A stretch of DNA of 64,000 nucleotides, taken from NCBI GenBank assembly GCA_024349245.1, contig JALDNG010000022.1:12656501-12720500 (forward strand), given 5' to 3'. The stretch comes from Neodontobutis hainanensis (taxonomy: Eukaryota; Chordata; Actinopteri; Gobiiformes; Odontobutidae). The translations under genes were made by a program, and so were the position numbers. The notes under the pieces are model-generated. The model searched no databases. It saw only the letters and a list, made by a program, of their open reading frames with translations, and was not told the origin of the DNA. Positions 1-12,000 of the stretch are shown piece after piece; position 1 is the first letter of the stretch; every line of letters begins with the position of its first letter.

Positions 1-1
1 A

Positions 2-3000
2 CAGGAAGAAAATGAAAGGGTGATGCGTGACCTTACATATTGGAAGCATCAACATGACAGTCAACAAACCAAGATTAGGCAATATGATTCAGACAAGGGA
101 CGTCTTGAAAGAGAGAAAAACTCTATGAAAAGTGATATTGTCCAGCTAATAACAGAACGAAGTCAGCTGAAAGATACATATACAACACAAATGTCATCAT
201 TTTGTACAGAGCTAAGTGAGGGGTCTGTCATCAAACAAACCAAAATTACTGACCTAAACCAAGGCAGAGAACCTCCAGCCCCCATGTTGATTTTTGATGG
301 TGTTCGTAAACCAGTAACAGCACAAGATTTAGTTGATTGTGGTGTTTTGGAGAAAACAACATTTAACCAGCTTGTAAAGGGACAAAGAACTATCCCGGAA
401 GTTTCTGCTGACAAAAAGATTAATCTAAAAGGGACAGGGCCGATAGCTGGTGTGGTGGTTGAACGTCCAAAAGCTCCAGGCTCAATTAGAGGAACATCAA
501 GAAAGCTGACATTTACTGAAGCAAAAAAGGACAACCTGTTGACACCAGATAGTGTGGATTTGCTGCTTGATGCTCAGGCAGCCACAGGCCACATTATTGA
601 CCCCAAAATGAATAAAAAGTTGACAGTTAATGAGGCTTACAATCTAGGTGTAGTTGATGAAGAAGATCGAGAAAGATTGCTAGCAGCAGAAGCAGCTGCT
701 ACTGGATATGGTGGCCCTGGCAGAAGCAAACCACTATCAGTATTTGAAGCAATGAAAAAAGGAGAAATTGACAGAACCACAACTCTGCGCCTATTACAAG
801 CGCAGGAAGCAGTTGGGGGGATTTTAGATCCTATCCTCAGTGTGTTCCTTCCAAAAGACACAGCCATAGAGCGTGGTCTAATTGATGAAGATATATACCA
901 TAGTTTATATCAGAAGCCTGAACTCTACCTGGATCCAGAAAACGATAAAGGAACAACCTACATGTCAATGAAGAGGAGATGCAAAGTGGAGCCTCACACA
1001 GGCCTCCTGCTTCTTCCAATCCCTGAAAGAATTGACCCTTCCAAACTAGTCTTTGATGGTGTTCGCAAACCCGTCACATCAAAACAGCTGCTTGAATGTG
1101 GAGTCTTGGACAAGCCAACATTTAAAGATCTTGAAAAGGGGAAGAAAACTGTCACTGAGGTGTCTGAAGACAAAAAAATACCACTTAAAGGGACTGGACC
1201 AATTGCTGGGATTGTAGTTGGAAATAAAGGAAAAATGTCTTTGTCTGAAGCCAAGAAACAAATGCTCCTGTCCCCAGAGTGTGCTGATTTGCTCTTGGAA
1301 GCTCAGGCTGCAACAGGCCACATCATTGACGCAAAAAACAATGAGAAGCTCACTGTGGATGAGGCATGTAAAAGAAATATTGTGGACATTAGTGATCGAG
1401 ACACATTATTGGCAGCAGAGGCAGCTGCTGTTGGCTACAAAGATCCCTATTCAGCCAAACCGTTGTCAGTGTTTGAGGCCATGAAAAAGGGTCTCATTGA
1501 CAATGAGACAGGACTGCGTCTTCTGCAGGCCCAAGAGTCTGTTGGAGGCATTTTGGATGCTAATCTTAGTGTTTTCCTCCCTCAAGACACAGCTATTAAG
1601 CGCAACCTTTTGGATAAAAACACTAGTCAGTGTCTAAACCAGAATCCTATGTGTTACATTGACCCGGAAACTGAGGAGGCTGTCAGCTATAACAATTTAA
1701 AGAAAAGATGCAAGACAGAACCTCACACTGGCCTGCTACTTTTGCCAGTCACTGAGAAGCTGGATGCTTCCAAACTCATCTTTGAAGGTGTCCGTAAGCC
1801 AGTCACAGCACAGCAATTGCGTGATTGTGAGGTCCTTGACAAGCCTACATTTAAAGATCTTCAAACAGGAAAGAAGTCTGTTCAAGAGGTATCTCTAGAG
1901 AAAAAAGTAAATCTCAAAGGAACTGGTCCAATTGCTGGGATTGTAGTTGGAAATAAAGGAAAAATGTATTTCTCTGAAGCCAAGAAACAAATGCTTTTGC
2001 CAAGAGAGTGTGCTGATTTGCTTCTGGAAGCCCAGGCTGCAACAGGCCACATCATTGACCCAACAAATAATAGAAAGCTGACTGTTGATGAGGCATGTAA
2101 CAAAAGAGTTGTGGACATTAGTGATCGAGACCTCTTACTTGCAGCAGAGGCAGCAGCTGTGGGCTACAAAGATACCTATTCATCCAAACCTTTCTCAGCT
2201 TTTGAGGCCATGAAGAAAGGGATAGTTACAAATGAGACAGGACTTCGTCTGCTGCAGGCTCAGGAGTCTGTTGGAGGCATTTTGGATCCCAACCTGAGTG
2301 TTTTCCTCCCTGAAGACACAGCTATTAAGCACAATCTTATGGATGAAAACACTCGTCAGTCCCTAAACCAGAATCCTAAGTGTTACATTGACCCGGAAAC
2401 TGAAGATGCTGTCAGCTACAATGATTTAAAGAAAAGATGTAAGACAGAGCCTCATACTGGCCTGCTACTTTTGCCAGTCACTGAGAAGGTGGATGCTTCA
2501 AAACTAATTTTTGATGGTGTCCGTAAGCCAGTTACAGCACAGCAACTACGTGATTGTGAGGTCATTGACAAGCCTACGTTTAAAGATCTTCAAACAGGAA
2601 AGAAGTCCGTTCCAGAGGTGTCTGCAGACAAAAAAGTTAATTTGAAGGGGACTGGACCAATTGCTGGGATTGTTGCTGGAAATAAAGGGAAAATGTCTTT
2701 GTCTGAGGCAAAAAAGCAAATGGTTCTGCCACTAAAGTGTGCTGATTTGCTTCTGGAAGCCCAGGCTGCCACAGGGCACATCATTGACCCGAAAAACAAT
2801 AAAAAGCTTACTATAGAGGAGGCATGCGACAAACAAGTTGTTGATGTCAGTGACCGAGAGACATTACTATTAGCAGAAGCAGCTGCTTTGGGTTACAAAG
2901 ATCCATTTTCAGCCAAACCTCTTCCGGTTCTTGAAGCCATGAAGAAGGGGCTAATTGACAATGAGACAGGAATTCGTCTGCTGCAGGCCCAAGAGTCTGT

Positions 3001-6000
3001 TGGAGGTTTTTTGGATCCCAATCTGAGTGTTTTCCTCTCTCAAGACACAGCTATTAAGCGCAACCTTTGCGATGAAAACACCTGTCATTCCCTAAACCAG
3101 AATCCTAAGTGTTACATTGACCCGGAAACCGAGGATGCTGTCAGCTACAGTGATTTGAAGATGAGATGCTTTTCTGAACCCAAAACAGGCTTGCTTCTTT
3201 TGCCAGTGACAGAGAAACTTGACCCTTCCAAGATCAAATTTGATGGTGTCCGTAAACCAGTCACAGCACAACAATTACATGACTGTGAAGTACTAGACAA
3301 GCCTACATTTAAAGACCTTAGGACAGGAAAGAAGTCTGTACAAGAGGTATCTGTAGACAAAAAAGTAAATCTCAATGGGACTGGACCAATTGCTGGGGTT
3401 GTTGCTGGAAGTAAAGGAAAAATGTCTTTGTCTGAAGCCAAAAAACAAAGGGTTTTGCCAAGAGAGTGTGCTGATTTGCTTCTGGAAGCACAGGCTGCAA
3501 CAGGCCACATCATTGACCCAACAAACAATATGAAGCTGACTGTAGATGAGGCATGTGACAAAGGCGTTTTGGACATCAGTGATCGAGACCTCTTACTTAC
3601 AGCAGAGGCAGCTGCTGTGGGCTATAAAGATCCCTATTCATCCAAACCTCTCTCAGCTTTTGAGGCCATGAAGAAGGGGCTAGTTACCAATGAGACAGGA
3701 CTTCGTCTGTTGCAGGCCCAAGAGTCTGTTGGAGGCATTTTGGATCCCAATCTGAGCGTGTTTCTCCCTAAAGACACAGCTATTAAGCACAACCTATTGG
3801 ATGTTAACACTCGTCTTTCCTTAAACCAGAATCCTAAGTGTTATATTGATCCGGAAACTGAGGATGCTGTCAGCTATAACGAGTTAAAAAGAAGATGCAA
3901 GACAGAGCCTCACACAGGCCTGCTACTTTTGCCAGTCTCTGAGAAGCCAGATGCGTCGAAACTCATATTTGATGGTGTCCGTAAGCCAGTCACAGCACAA
4001 CAATTGCGTGATTGTGAGGTCCTTGACAAGCCTACATTTAAAGATCTTCAAACAGGAAAGAAGTCTGTCCCAGAGGTGTCTGTGGACAAGAAAGTTAATC
4101 TCAAAGGGACTGAGCCAATTGCTGGGGTTGTAGTTGGAAGTAAAGGAAAAATGTCTTTCTCTGAAGCCAAGAAACAAATGCTTTTGCCAAAAGAGTGTGC
4201 TGATTTGCTCCTGGGAGCACAGGCTGCAACCGGGCACATCATTGACCCAATAAACAATAGGAAGTTGACAGTAGATGAGGCATGTAACAAAAAAGTTGTT
4301 GATTTCAGTGAACGAGACATCTTGCTTGCAGCAGAGGCGGCTGCTGTGGGCTACAAAGATTCCTATTCATCCAAACCTCTCTCAGGTTTTGAGGCCATGA
4401 AGAAAGGGCTAATTGACAATGAGACAGGACTTCGTCTGCTGCAGGCCCAAGAGTCTGTTGGAGGTATTTTGGATCCCAATCTGAGTGTTTTCCTCCCTAA
4501 AGACACAGCTATGAAGCGCAACCTTTTGGATGAAGAAATCCGTCATTCCCTAAACCAGAATCCTAAGTGTTACATTGACCCAGAAACGGAGGATAATGTC
4601 TGCTACAATGATTTAAAGAAAAGATGCAAGACAGAGCCTCATACTGGCCTGCTAGTTTTGCCAGTCACTGAGAAGTTGGACGCTTCAAAACTCATCTTTG
4701 ATGGTGTCCGTAAGCCAGTCACAGCACAACAATTACGCGATTGTGAGGTTGTAGACAAATCTTCATTTAAAGATCTTCAAACAGGAAAGAAGTCTGTCCC
4801 AGAGGTGTCTGTTGACAAAAAAATAAATCTCAAGGGAACCGGTCCAATTGCTGGGGTTGTAGTTGGAACTAAAGGAAAAATGTCTTTGTCTGAAGCCAAG
4901 AAACAAATGATTTTGCCAAGAGAGTGTGCTGATTTTCTTCTGGAAGCCCAGGCTGCAACAGGGCACATCATTGACCCAACAAACAATAAGAAGCTGACTG
5001 TAGATGAGGCATGTATTAAAAGACTTGTGGACATCACTGATCGAGACCTCTTACTTGCGGCAGAGGCAGCTGCTGTGGGTTACAAAGATCCATATTCAGC
5101 CAAACCTCTCTCAGCTTTTGAGGCCATGAAGAAGGGGCTAATTGATAATGAGACAGGACTTCGTCTGCTGCAGGCCCAAGAGTCTGTTGGAGGTATTTTG
5201 GATCCCAATTTGAGTGTTTTCCTCCCTAAAGACACAGCTATTAAGCACAACATTTTGGATGGTAACACTCGTCTTACCTTAAACCAGAATCCTAAGTGTT
5301 ACATTGACCCGGAAACTGAGGATGCTGTCAGCTATAACGATTTAAAGAAAAGATGCAAAACCGAGCCTCACACTGGCCTGCTACTTTTGCCAGTCACTGG
5401 GAAGCTGGATGCTTCCAAATTCATTTTTGATGGTGTCCGCAAGCCAGTCACAGCACAACAATTACGTGATTGTGAGGTCCTTGACAAGCCTACATTTAAA
5501 GATCTTCAAACAGGAAAGACGTCTGTCTCAGAAGTATCTGTTGACAAAAAGGTTAATCTCAAGGGGACTGGTCCAATTGCTGGGATTGTAGCTGGAAGTA
5601 AAGGAAAAATGTCTTTTTCTGAAGCCAAGAAACAAATGCTTTTGCCAAGAGAGTGTGCTGATTTCCTTCTGGAAGCCCAGGCTGCAACAGGCCACATTAT
5701 TGACCCAACAAACAATAAGAAGCTGACAGTAGATGAGGCATGTAACAAAAGAGTTGTGGACATCAGTGATCGAGACTTCTTACTTGCAGCAGAGGCAGCT
5801 TCTGTGGGCTACAAAGATCCCTATTCATCCAAACCTCTCTCAGCTTGTGATGCCATGAAGAAGGGGCTAATTGCCAAAGAGACAGGACTTCGTCTGCTGC
5901 AGGCCCAAGAGTCTGTAGGGGGTATTTTAGATCCCAATCTGAGTGTTTTCCTCCCTGAAGACTCAGCTATTAAGCGCAACATTTTGGATGTTAACACTTG

Positions 6001-9000
6001 TCTTTCCTTAAACCAGAGTCCTAAGTGTTACATTGACCCGGAAACTGAGGATGCTGTCAGCTACAATGATTTAAAGAAAAGATGCAAGACAGAGCCTCAT
6101 ACTGGCCTGCTACTTTTGCCAGTTACTGAGAAGCTGGATCCTTCCAAACTCATTTTTGAAGGTGTTCGTAAGTCAGTCACAGCACAGCAATTGCGTGATT
6201 GTGAGCTCATTGACAAGCCTACATTTAAAGATCTTCAAACAGGAAAGAAGTCTGTCCAAGAGGTGTCTGTTGACAAAAAAGTTAATCTCAAGGGGACTGG
6301 ACCAATTGCTGGGATTGTCACAGGAAGCAATGAGAAAATGTCTTTGTCTGAAGCCAAAAAACAAATTCTACTGCCCCCAGAATGTGCAGATTTACTCTTG
6401 GAAGCCCAGGCTGCAACAGGCCATATAATTGACCCGAAAAACAATCTGAAACTCACCGTTGAAGAGTTATGTAAAAAAGAAGTTATGGACATTAAGGATC
6501 GAGAGAAATTGCTGGTAGCAGAGGCAGCTGCTGTGGGCTACAAAGATCCCTATTCAGCAAAACCTCTCTCAGCTTTTGAGGCCATGAAGAAGATGCTAAT
6601 TGATAATGAGATAGGACTTCGTCTGTTGCAGGCCCAAAAGTCTGTTGGAGGTATTTTGGATCCCAATTTGAGTGTTTTCCTCCCTGAAGACATAGCTATC
6701 AAGCACAACCTTTTGGATGTTAACACACATCTTTCCTTAAACCAGAATCCTAAGTGTTACATTGACCCGGAAACTGAGGATGCTGTCAGCTACATTGATT
6801 TAAAGAAAAGATGTAAGACGGAGACTCACACAGGCCTGCTACTTTTGCCAGTCTCTGGGAAGCTGGATGCTTCCAAATTCATTTTTGATGGTGTCCGTAA
6901 GCCAGTCACAGCACAGCAATTACGTGATTGTGAGGTCCTTGACAAGCCTACATTTAAAGATCTTCAAACAGGAAAGAAATCTGTCTCAGAAGTGTCTGTT
7001 GACAAAAAAAATCATCTCAAGGGGACTGGTCCAATTGCTGGGATTGTAGCTGGAAGTAAAGGAAAAATGTCTTTTTCTGAAGCCAAGAAACAAATGCTTT
7101 TGCCAAGAGAGTGTGCTGATTTGCTCCTGGAAGCCCAGGCTGCAACAGGCCATATCATTGACACAACAAACAATAGAAAGCTGACTGTTGATGAAGCGTG
7201 TAACAAAAGAGTTGTAGACATCAGTGATCGAGACCTCTTACTTGCAGCAGAGGCAGCTGCTGTGGGCTACAAAGATCCCTATTCTTCCAAACCTCTCTCA
7301 GCTTTTGAGGCCATGAAGAAGGGGCTAATTGTCAAAGAGACAGGACTTCGTCTGCTGCAGGCCCAAGAGTCTGTTGGAGGTATTTTGGATCCTAATTTGA
7401 GTGTTTTCCTCCCTGAAGACTCAGCTATTAAGCGCAACATTTTGGATGTTAACACTCGTCTTTCCTTAAACCAGAGTCCTAAGTGTTACATTGACCCGGA
7501 AACTGAGGAGGCTGTCAGCTACAATGATTTAAAGAAAAAATGCAAGATAGAGCCTCATACTGGCCTGCTACTTTTGCCAGTCACTGAGAAGCTGGATCTT
7601 TCCAAACTCATCTTTGAAGGTGTCCGTAAGTCAGTCACAGCACAGCAATTGTGTGATTATGAGCTCATTGACAAGCCTACATTTAAAGATCTTCAAACAG
7701 GAAAGAAGTCTGTCCAAGAGGTGTCTGTTGACAAAAAAGTTAATCTCAAGGGGACTGGACCAATTGCTGGGATTGTCACAGAAAGCAATAAGAAAATTTC
7801 TCTGTTTGAAGCCAAAAAACAAATTCTACTGCCCCCAGAATGTGCAAATTTACTCTTGGAAGCACAGGCTGCAACAGGCCATATCATTGACCCAACAAAC
7901 AATCTGAAACTCACCGTTGATGAGTTATGTAACAAAGAAGTTATGGACATTAAGGATCGAGAGAAATTGCTGGTAGCAGAGGCAGCTGTTGTGGGCTACA
8001 AAGATCCCTATTCAACAAAACCTCTATCAGCTTTTGAGGCCATGAAGAAGGGGCTAATTGGTGATGAGACAGGACTTCGTCTGCTACAGGCCCAAGAGTC
8101 TGTTGGAGGTATTTTGGATCCCAATTTGAGTGTTTTCCTCCCTGAAGACACAGCTATTAAGCACAACCTTTTGGATGTTATAACCCGTCATTCCCTAAAA
8201 CAGAGTCCTAAGTGTTACATTGACCCGGAAACTGAGGATGCTGTCAGCTACAATGATTTAAAGAAAAGATGTAAGACAGAGCCTCACACAGGCCTGCTGC
8301 TTTTGCCAGTCACTGAGAAGCTAGATGCTTCCAAATTCATTTTTGATGGAGTTCGTAAGCCAGTTACAGCACAACAATTATTTGATTGTGAGGTCATTGA
8401 CAAGACTACATTTAAAGATCTTCTAACAGGAAAGAAGTCTGTCTCAGAAGTGTCTGTTGATAAAAAAGTTAATCTCAAGGGGACTGGTCCAATTGCTGGG
8501 ATTGTAGCTGGAAGTAAAGGAAAAATGTCTTTGTCTGAAGCCAAGAAACAAATGATTTTGCCAAGAGAGTGTGCTGATTTGCTTCTGGAAGCCCAGGCTG
8601 CAACAGGCCACATCATTGACCCAACAAACAATAAGAAGCTGACAGTAGATGAGGCATGTAACAAAAGAGTTGTGGACATTAGTGATCAAGACCTCTTACT
8701 TGCAGCAGAGGCAGCTGCTGTGGGCTACAAAGATCCCTATTCATCCAAACCTCTCTCAGCTTGTGATGCCATGAAGAAGGGGCTAATTGCCAAAGAGACA
8801 GGACTTCGTCTGCTGCAGGCTCAAGAGTCTGTTGGAGGAATTTTGGATCCCAATCTGAGTTTGTTTCTCCCTAAAGACACAGCTATTAAGCAGAAACTTC
8901 TGGATGAACACACTTGTCATTCTCTAAAGCAAAATCCTAAGTGTTACATTGACCCGGAAACTGAGAATGCTGTCAGCTATAACGATTTAAAGAAAAGATG

Positions 9001-12000
9001 CAAGACAGAGCCTCACACTGGCCTGCTACTTTTACCAGTTTCTGAGAAGCTGGATGCTTCCAAACTAATCTTTGATGGTGTCCGTAAGCCTGTCACAGCG
9101 CAGCAATTACTTGATTGCGGTGTCCTAGACAAGATTACATTTAAAGATCTTCAAATAGGGAAGAAGTCTGTCCCAGTGGTGTCTGCAGGTCATAAAGTTA
9201 ATCTTAAAGGGACTGGACCAATTGCTGGAATTTTAACAGGAAATAATAAAAAGTTTTCTCTAACAGAAGCCAAGAAACAAAAGCTCTTGTCCACAAAATG
9301 TGCTGATTTGCTTCTTGAAGCCCAGGCTGCAACAGGCCACATTATTGACCCAAAAAGCAATAAGAAGTTTACAGTAGATGAGGCATGTACAAAGGACATT
9401 GTGGCTATCAGTGATCGAGAAAAATTACTAGCAGCAGAGGCAGCTGCTATGGGCTACAAAGATCCCTCTTCAGCCCAAACTCTTTCAGTTTTTGAGGCTA
9501 TTAAGAAGCGTCTCATTGATAATGAGACAGGACTTCGTCTGCTGCAGGCACAAGAGTCTGTTGGAGGCATTTTGGATCCCAATCTGAGTGTGTTTCTACC
9601 TCAAGACACAGCTATCAAGCTCAAACATTTGGATGAGCACACTTGTCATTCACTAAAGCAGAATCCTAAGTGTTACATTGACCCTGAAACAGAGAATCCT
9701 GTCAGCTATAAAGATTTAAAGACAAGATGCAAGACGGAGCCTCACACTGGTCTTCTGCTTCTGCCAGTTACTGAGAAGCTGGATGCTTCTAAACTCATCT
9801 TTGATGGTGTCCGTAAGCCAGTCACAGCACAACAATTACTTGATTGTGGTCTCCTAGACAATACGACATTTAAATATCTCCAAATAAGAAAAAAATCTAT
9901 CTCAGAGGTGTCAGCAGACCAAAAAGCTGTTCTCAAGGGGACTGGACCAATTGCTGGGATTTTAGCAGGAAATAAAGGAAAGTTCTCTCTATTTGAAGCC
10001 AAGAAACTAATGCTCCTGTCCCCAGAGTGTGCTGACTTGCTTCTAGAAGCCCAGGCTGCAACCGGTCACATAATTGACCCTAAAACTAACCAGAAACTAA
10101 CTATAGATCAGGCACGTGCAAAAAACATTTTGGACATCAGCAATCAAGAGCGACTAATGGCAGCAGAGGCAGCAGTTGTGGGCTACAAACATCCCTCTTC
10201 AGCCAAACCACTTTCAGTCTTTGAGGCCATGAAAAAGGGGCTCATTGATGACACAACAGGGCTTCGTCTGCTGCAGGCTCAACAATCTGTTGGAGGCATT
10301 TTAGATCCAAATCTTAGTGTGTTCCTTCCTAAAGACATAGCTATCAAGCAGAACCTTTTGGATGACAAAACGTGTTTTTCTTTGAAGCAGAGACCTAAGT
10401 GTTATTTGGATCCAGAAAATGGGGAAAACACAAGTTATGAAGATTTAAAGAACAGGTGCAAGACAGACCCTCATACAGGCCTGCTACTTTTGCCAGTCAC
10501 CGAGAAGCTGGATGCTTCCAAACTGATATTTGAAGGTACCTGTAAACTAGTCACTGCACAACAATTACTTGACTGTGGGGTCCTAGATAATGCAACATTT
10601 GAAAAACTGATAAAAGGACAGAAAACCATCTCACAGGTTTCTGCAGAAAAGAGAGAATTTCTGAAGGGGAATGGTTCAATTGCCGGTGTGGTAGCCGGAC
10701 CTTTGGGGAAAATGCTTTTTTCAGAAGCCAAAAAACATAAGCTCATGCCCTCAGAGTGTGCAGATTTATTGTTGGAAGCTCAGGCTGCCACAGGTCAAAT
10801 CATTGACCCCACAACTAACAAGAATCTAACAGTTGAGGAAGCATATGCGAAAGGAATCTTCGACCATAAGGACCGTGACAGATTGTTGGTAGCAGAAGCT
10901 GCTGCTATTGGCTACCAGGATCCTAACTCGTGTGTACCTCTCTCGTTGTTTGAGGCAATGAAAAAGGGCTTTGTTGATAAGAACACTGGACTCCGTCTAT
11001 TACAGGCTCAGGAGTCAGCAGGAGGTATTCTTGACCCAAGACTTGGCATTTTCTTTCCTAAAGATGCTGCAATCAAGCGCCACATTTTAGATGATAATAT
11101 TTGTGATGATTTAACCAAGAGTCCTAACTTGTATATTGACCCAGACACAGAAGAAAATGTGAGCTATGCTACATTAAAGAAAAAGAGCAAAGTTGAGTCT
11201 CACACAGGCCTTATACTTTTGCCAATAAAAGAAGGAAAAGACCCTTCCAAAATAATGTTTGATGCTGTTCGTAAGCAAATCTCTGCACAGCAGTTGTTAG
11301 AGTGTGACATAATTGACAAACCAACATTTACCAAGTTGATAAAAGGTGAGATAACTGTTGCACAGGTTTCTGATGAGAAAAGGGCCTATCTAAACGGGCT
11401 TGGACTGATTGCTGGAGTTCTTGTTGCACATCAGGTTAAAATGTCTATTTCTGAAGCCAAAATGCATGCACTTCTGTCCACAGACACTGCAGATATGCTA
11501 TTGGAAGCCCAAGCTGCCACAGGTCACATCATTGATCCAATAAATAACCAAAAACTTACAGTTGATCAGGCATTTTCTCAGGGATTGTTGGACATTAAGG
11601 GTCGAGATAAATTACTGACAGCAGAAGCAGCTGCTATTGGTTTCAAGGACTATGGTTCTGCAAAACCGCTCTCATTATTCCAGGCCATGAAGAAGGGGTT
11701 AATTGACAATAAGACTGGCCTTCGTCTTCTGCAGGCTCAGGTGTCTGCTGGAGGAATCCTTGATCCCAGTCTTAGTTTGTTTCTCCCTAAAGACACAGCA
11801 ATTAAGTGCAATCTTTTGGATGAAGACACGTGGAATGCATTAAACCTGAATCCTAAATGTTACATTGACCCAGAAACTGGGAATGAAATCAGCTATGGGG
11901 CACTGAAGGAAAAGTGTGCCACAGAAACAAACACAGGACTAAAACTGATACCAGTCTCAGAAAAGATCAAGCCTTCAAAATTGTTCTTTGATGGTGTCTG

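Noticed and set aside
20..25. Met codons near the left edge as the desmoplakin start
   Set aside because: The frame is open through the window edge and the residues there continue a coiled-coil rod. The base-20 codon is GTG, and the gene starts far upstream.
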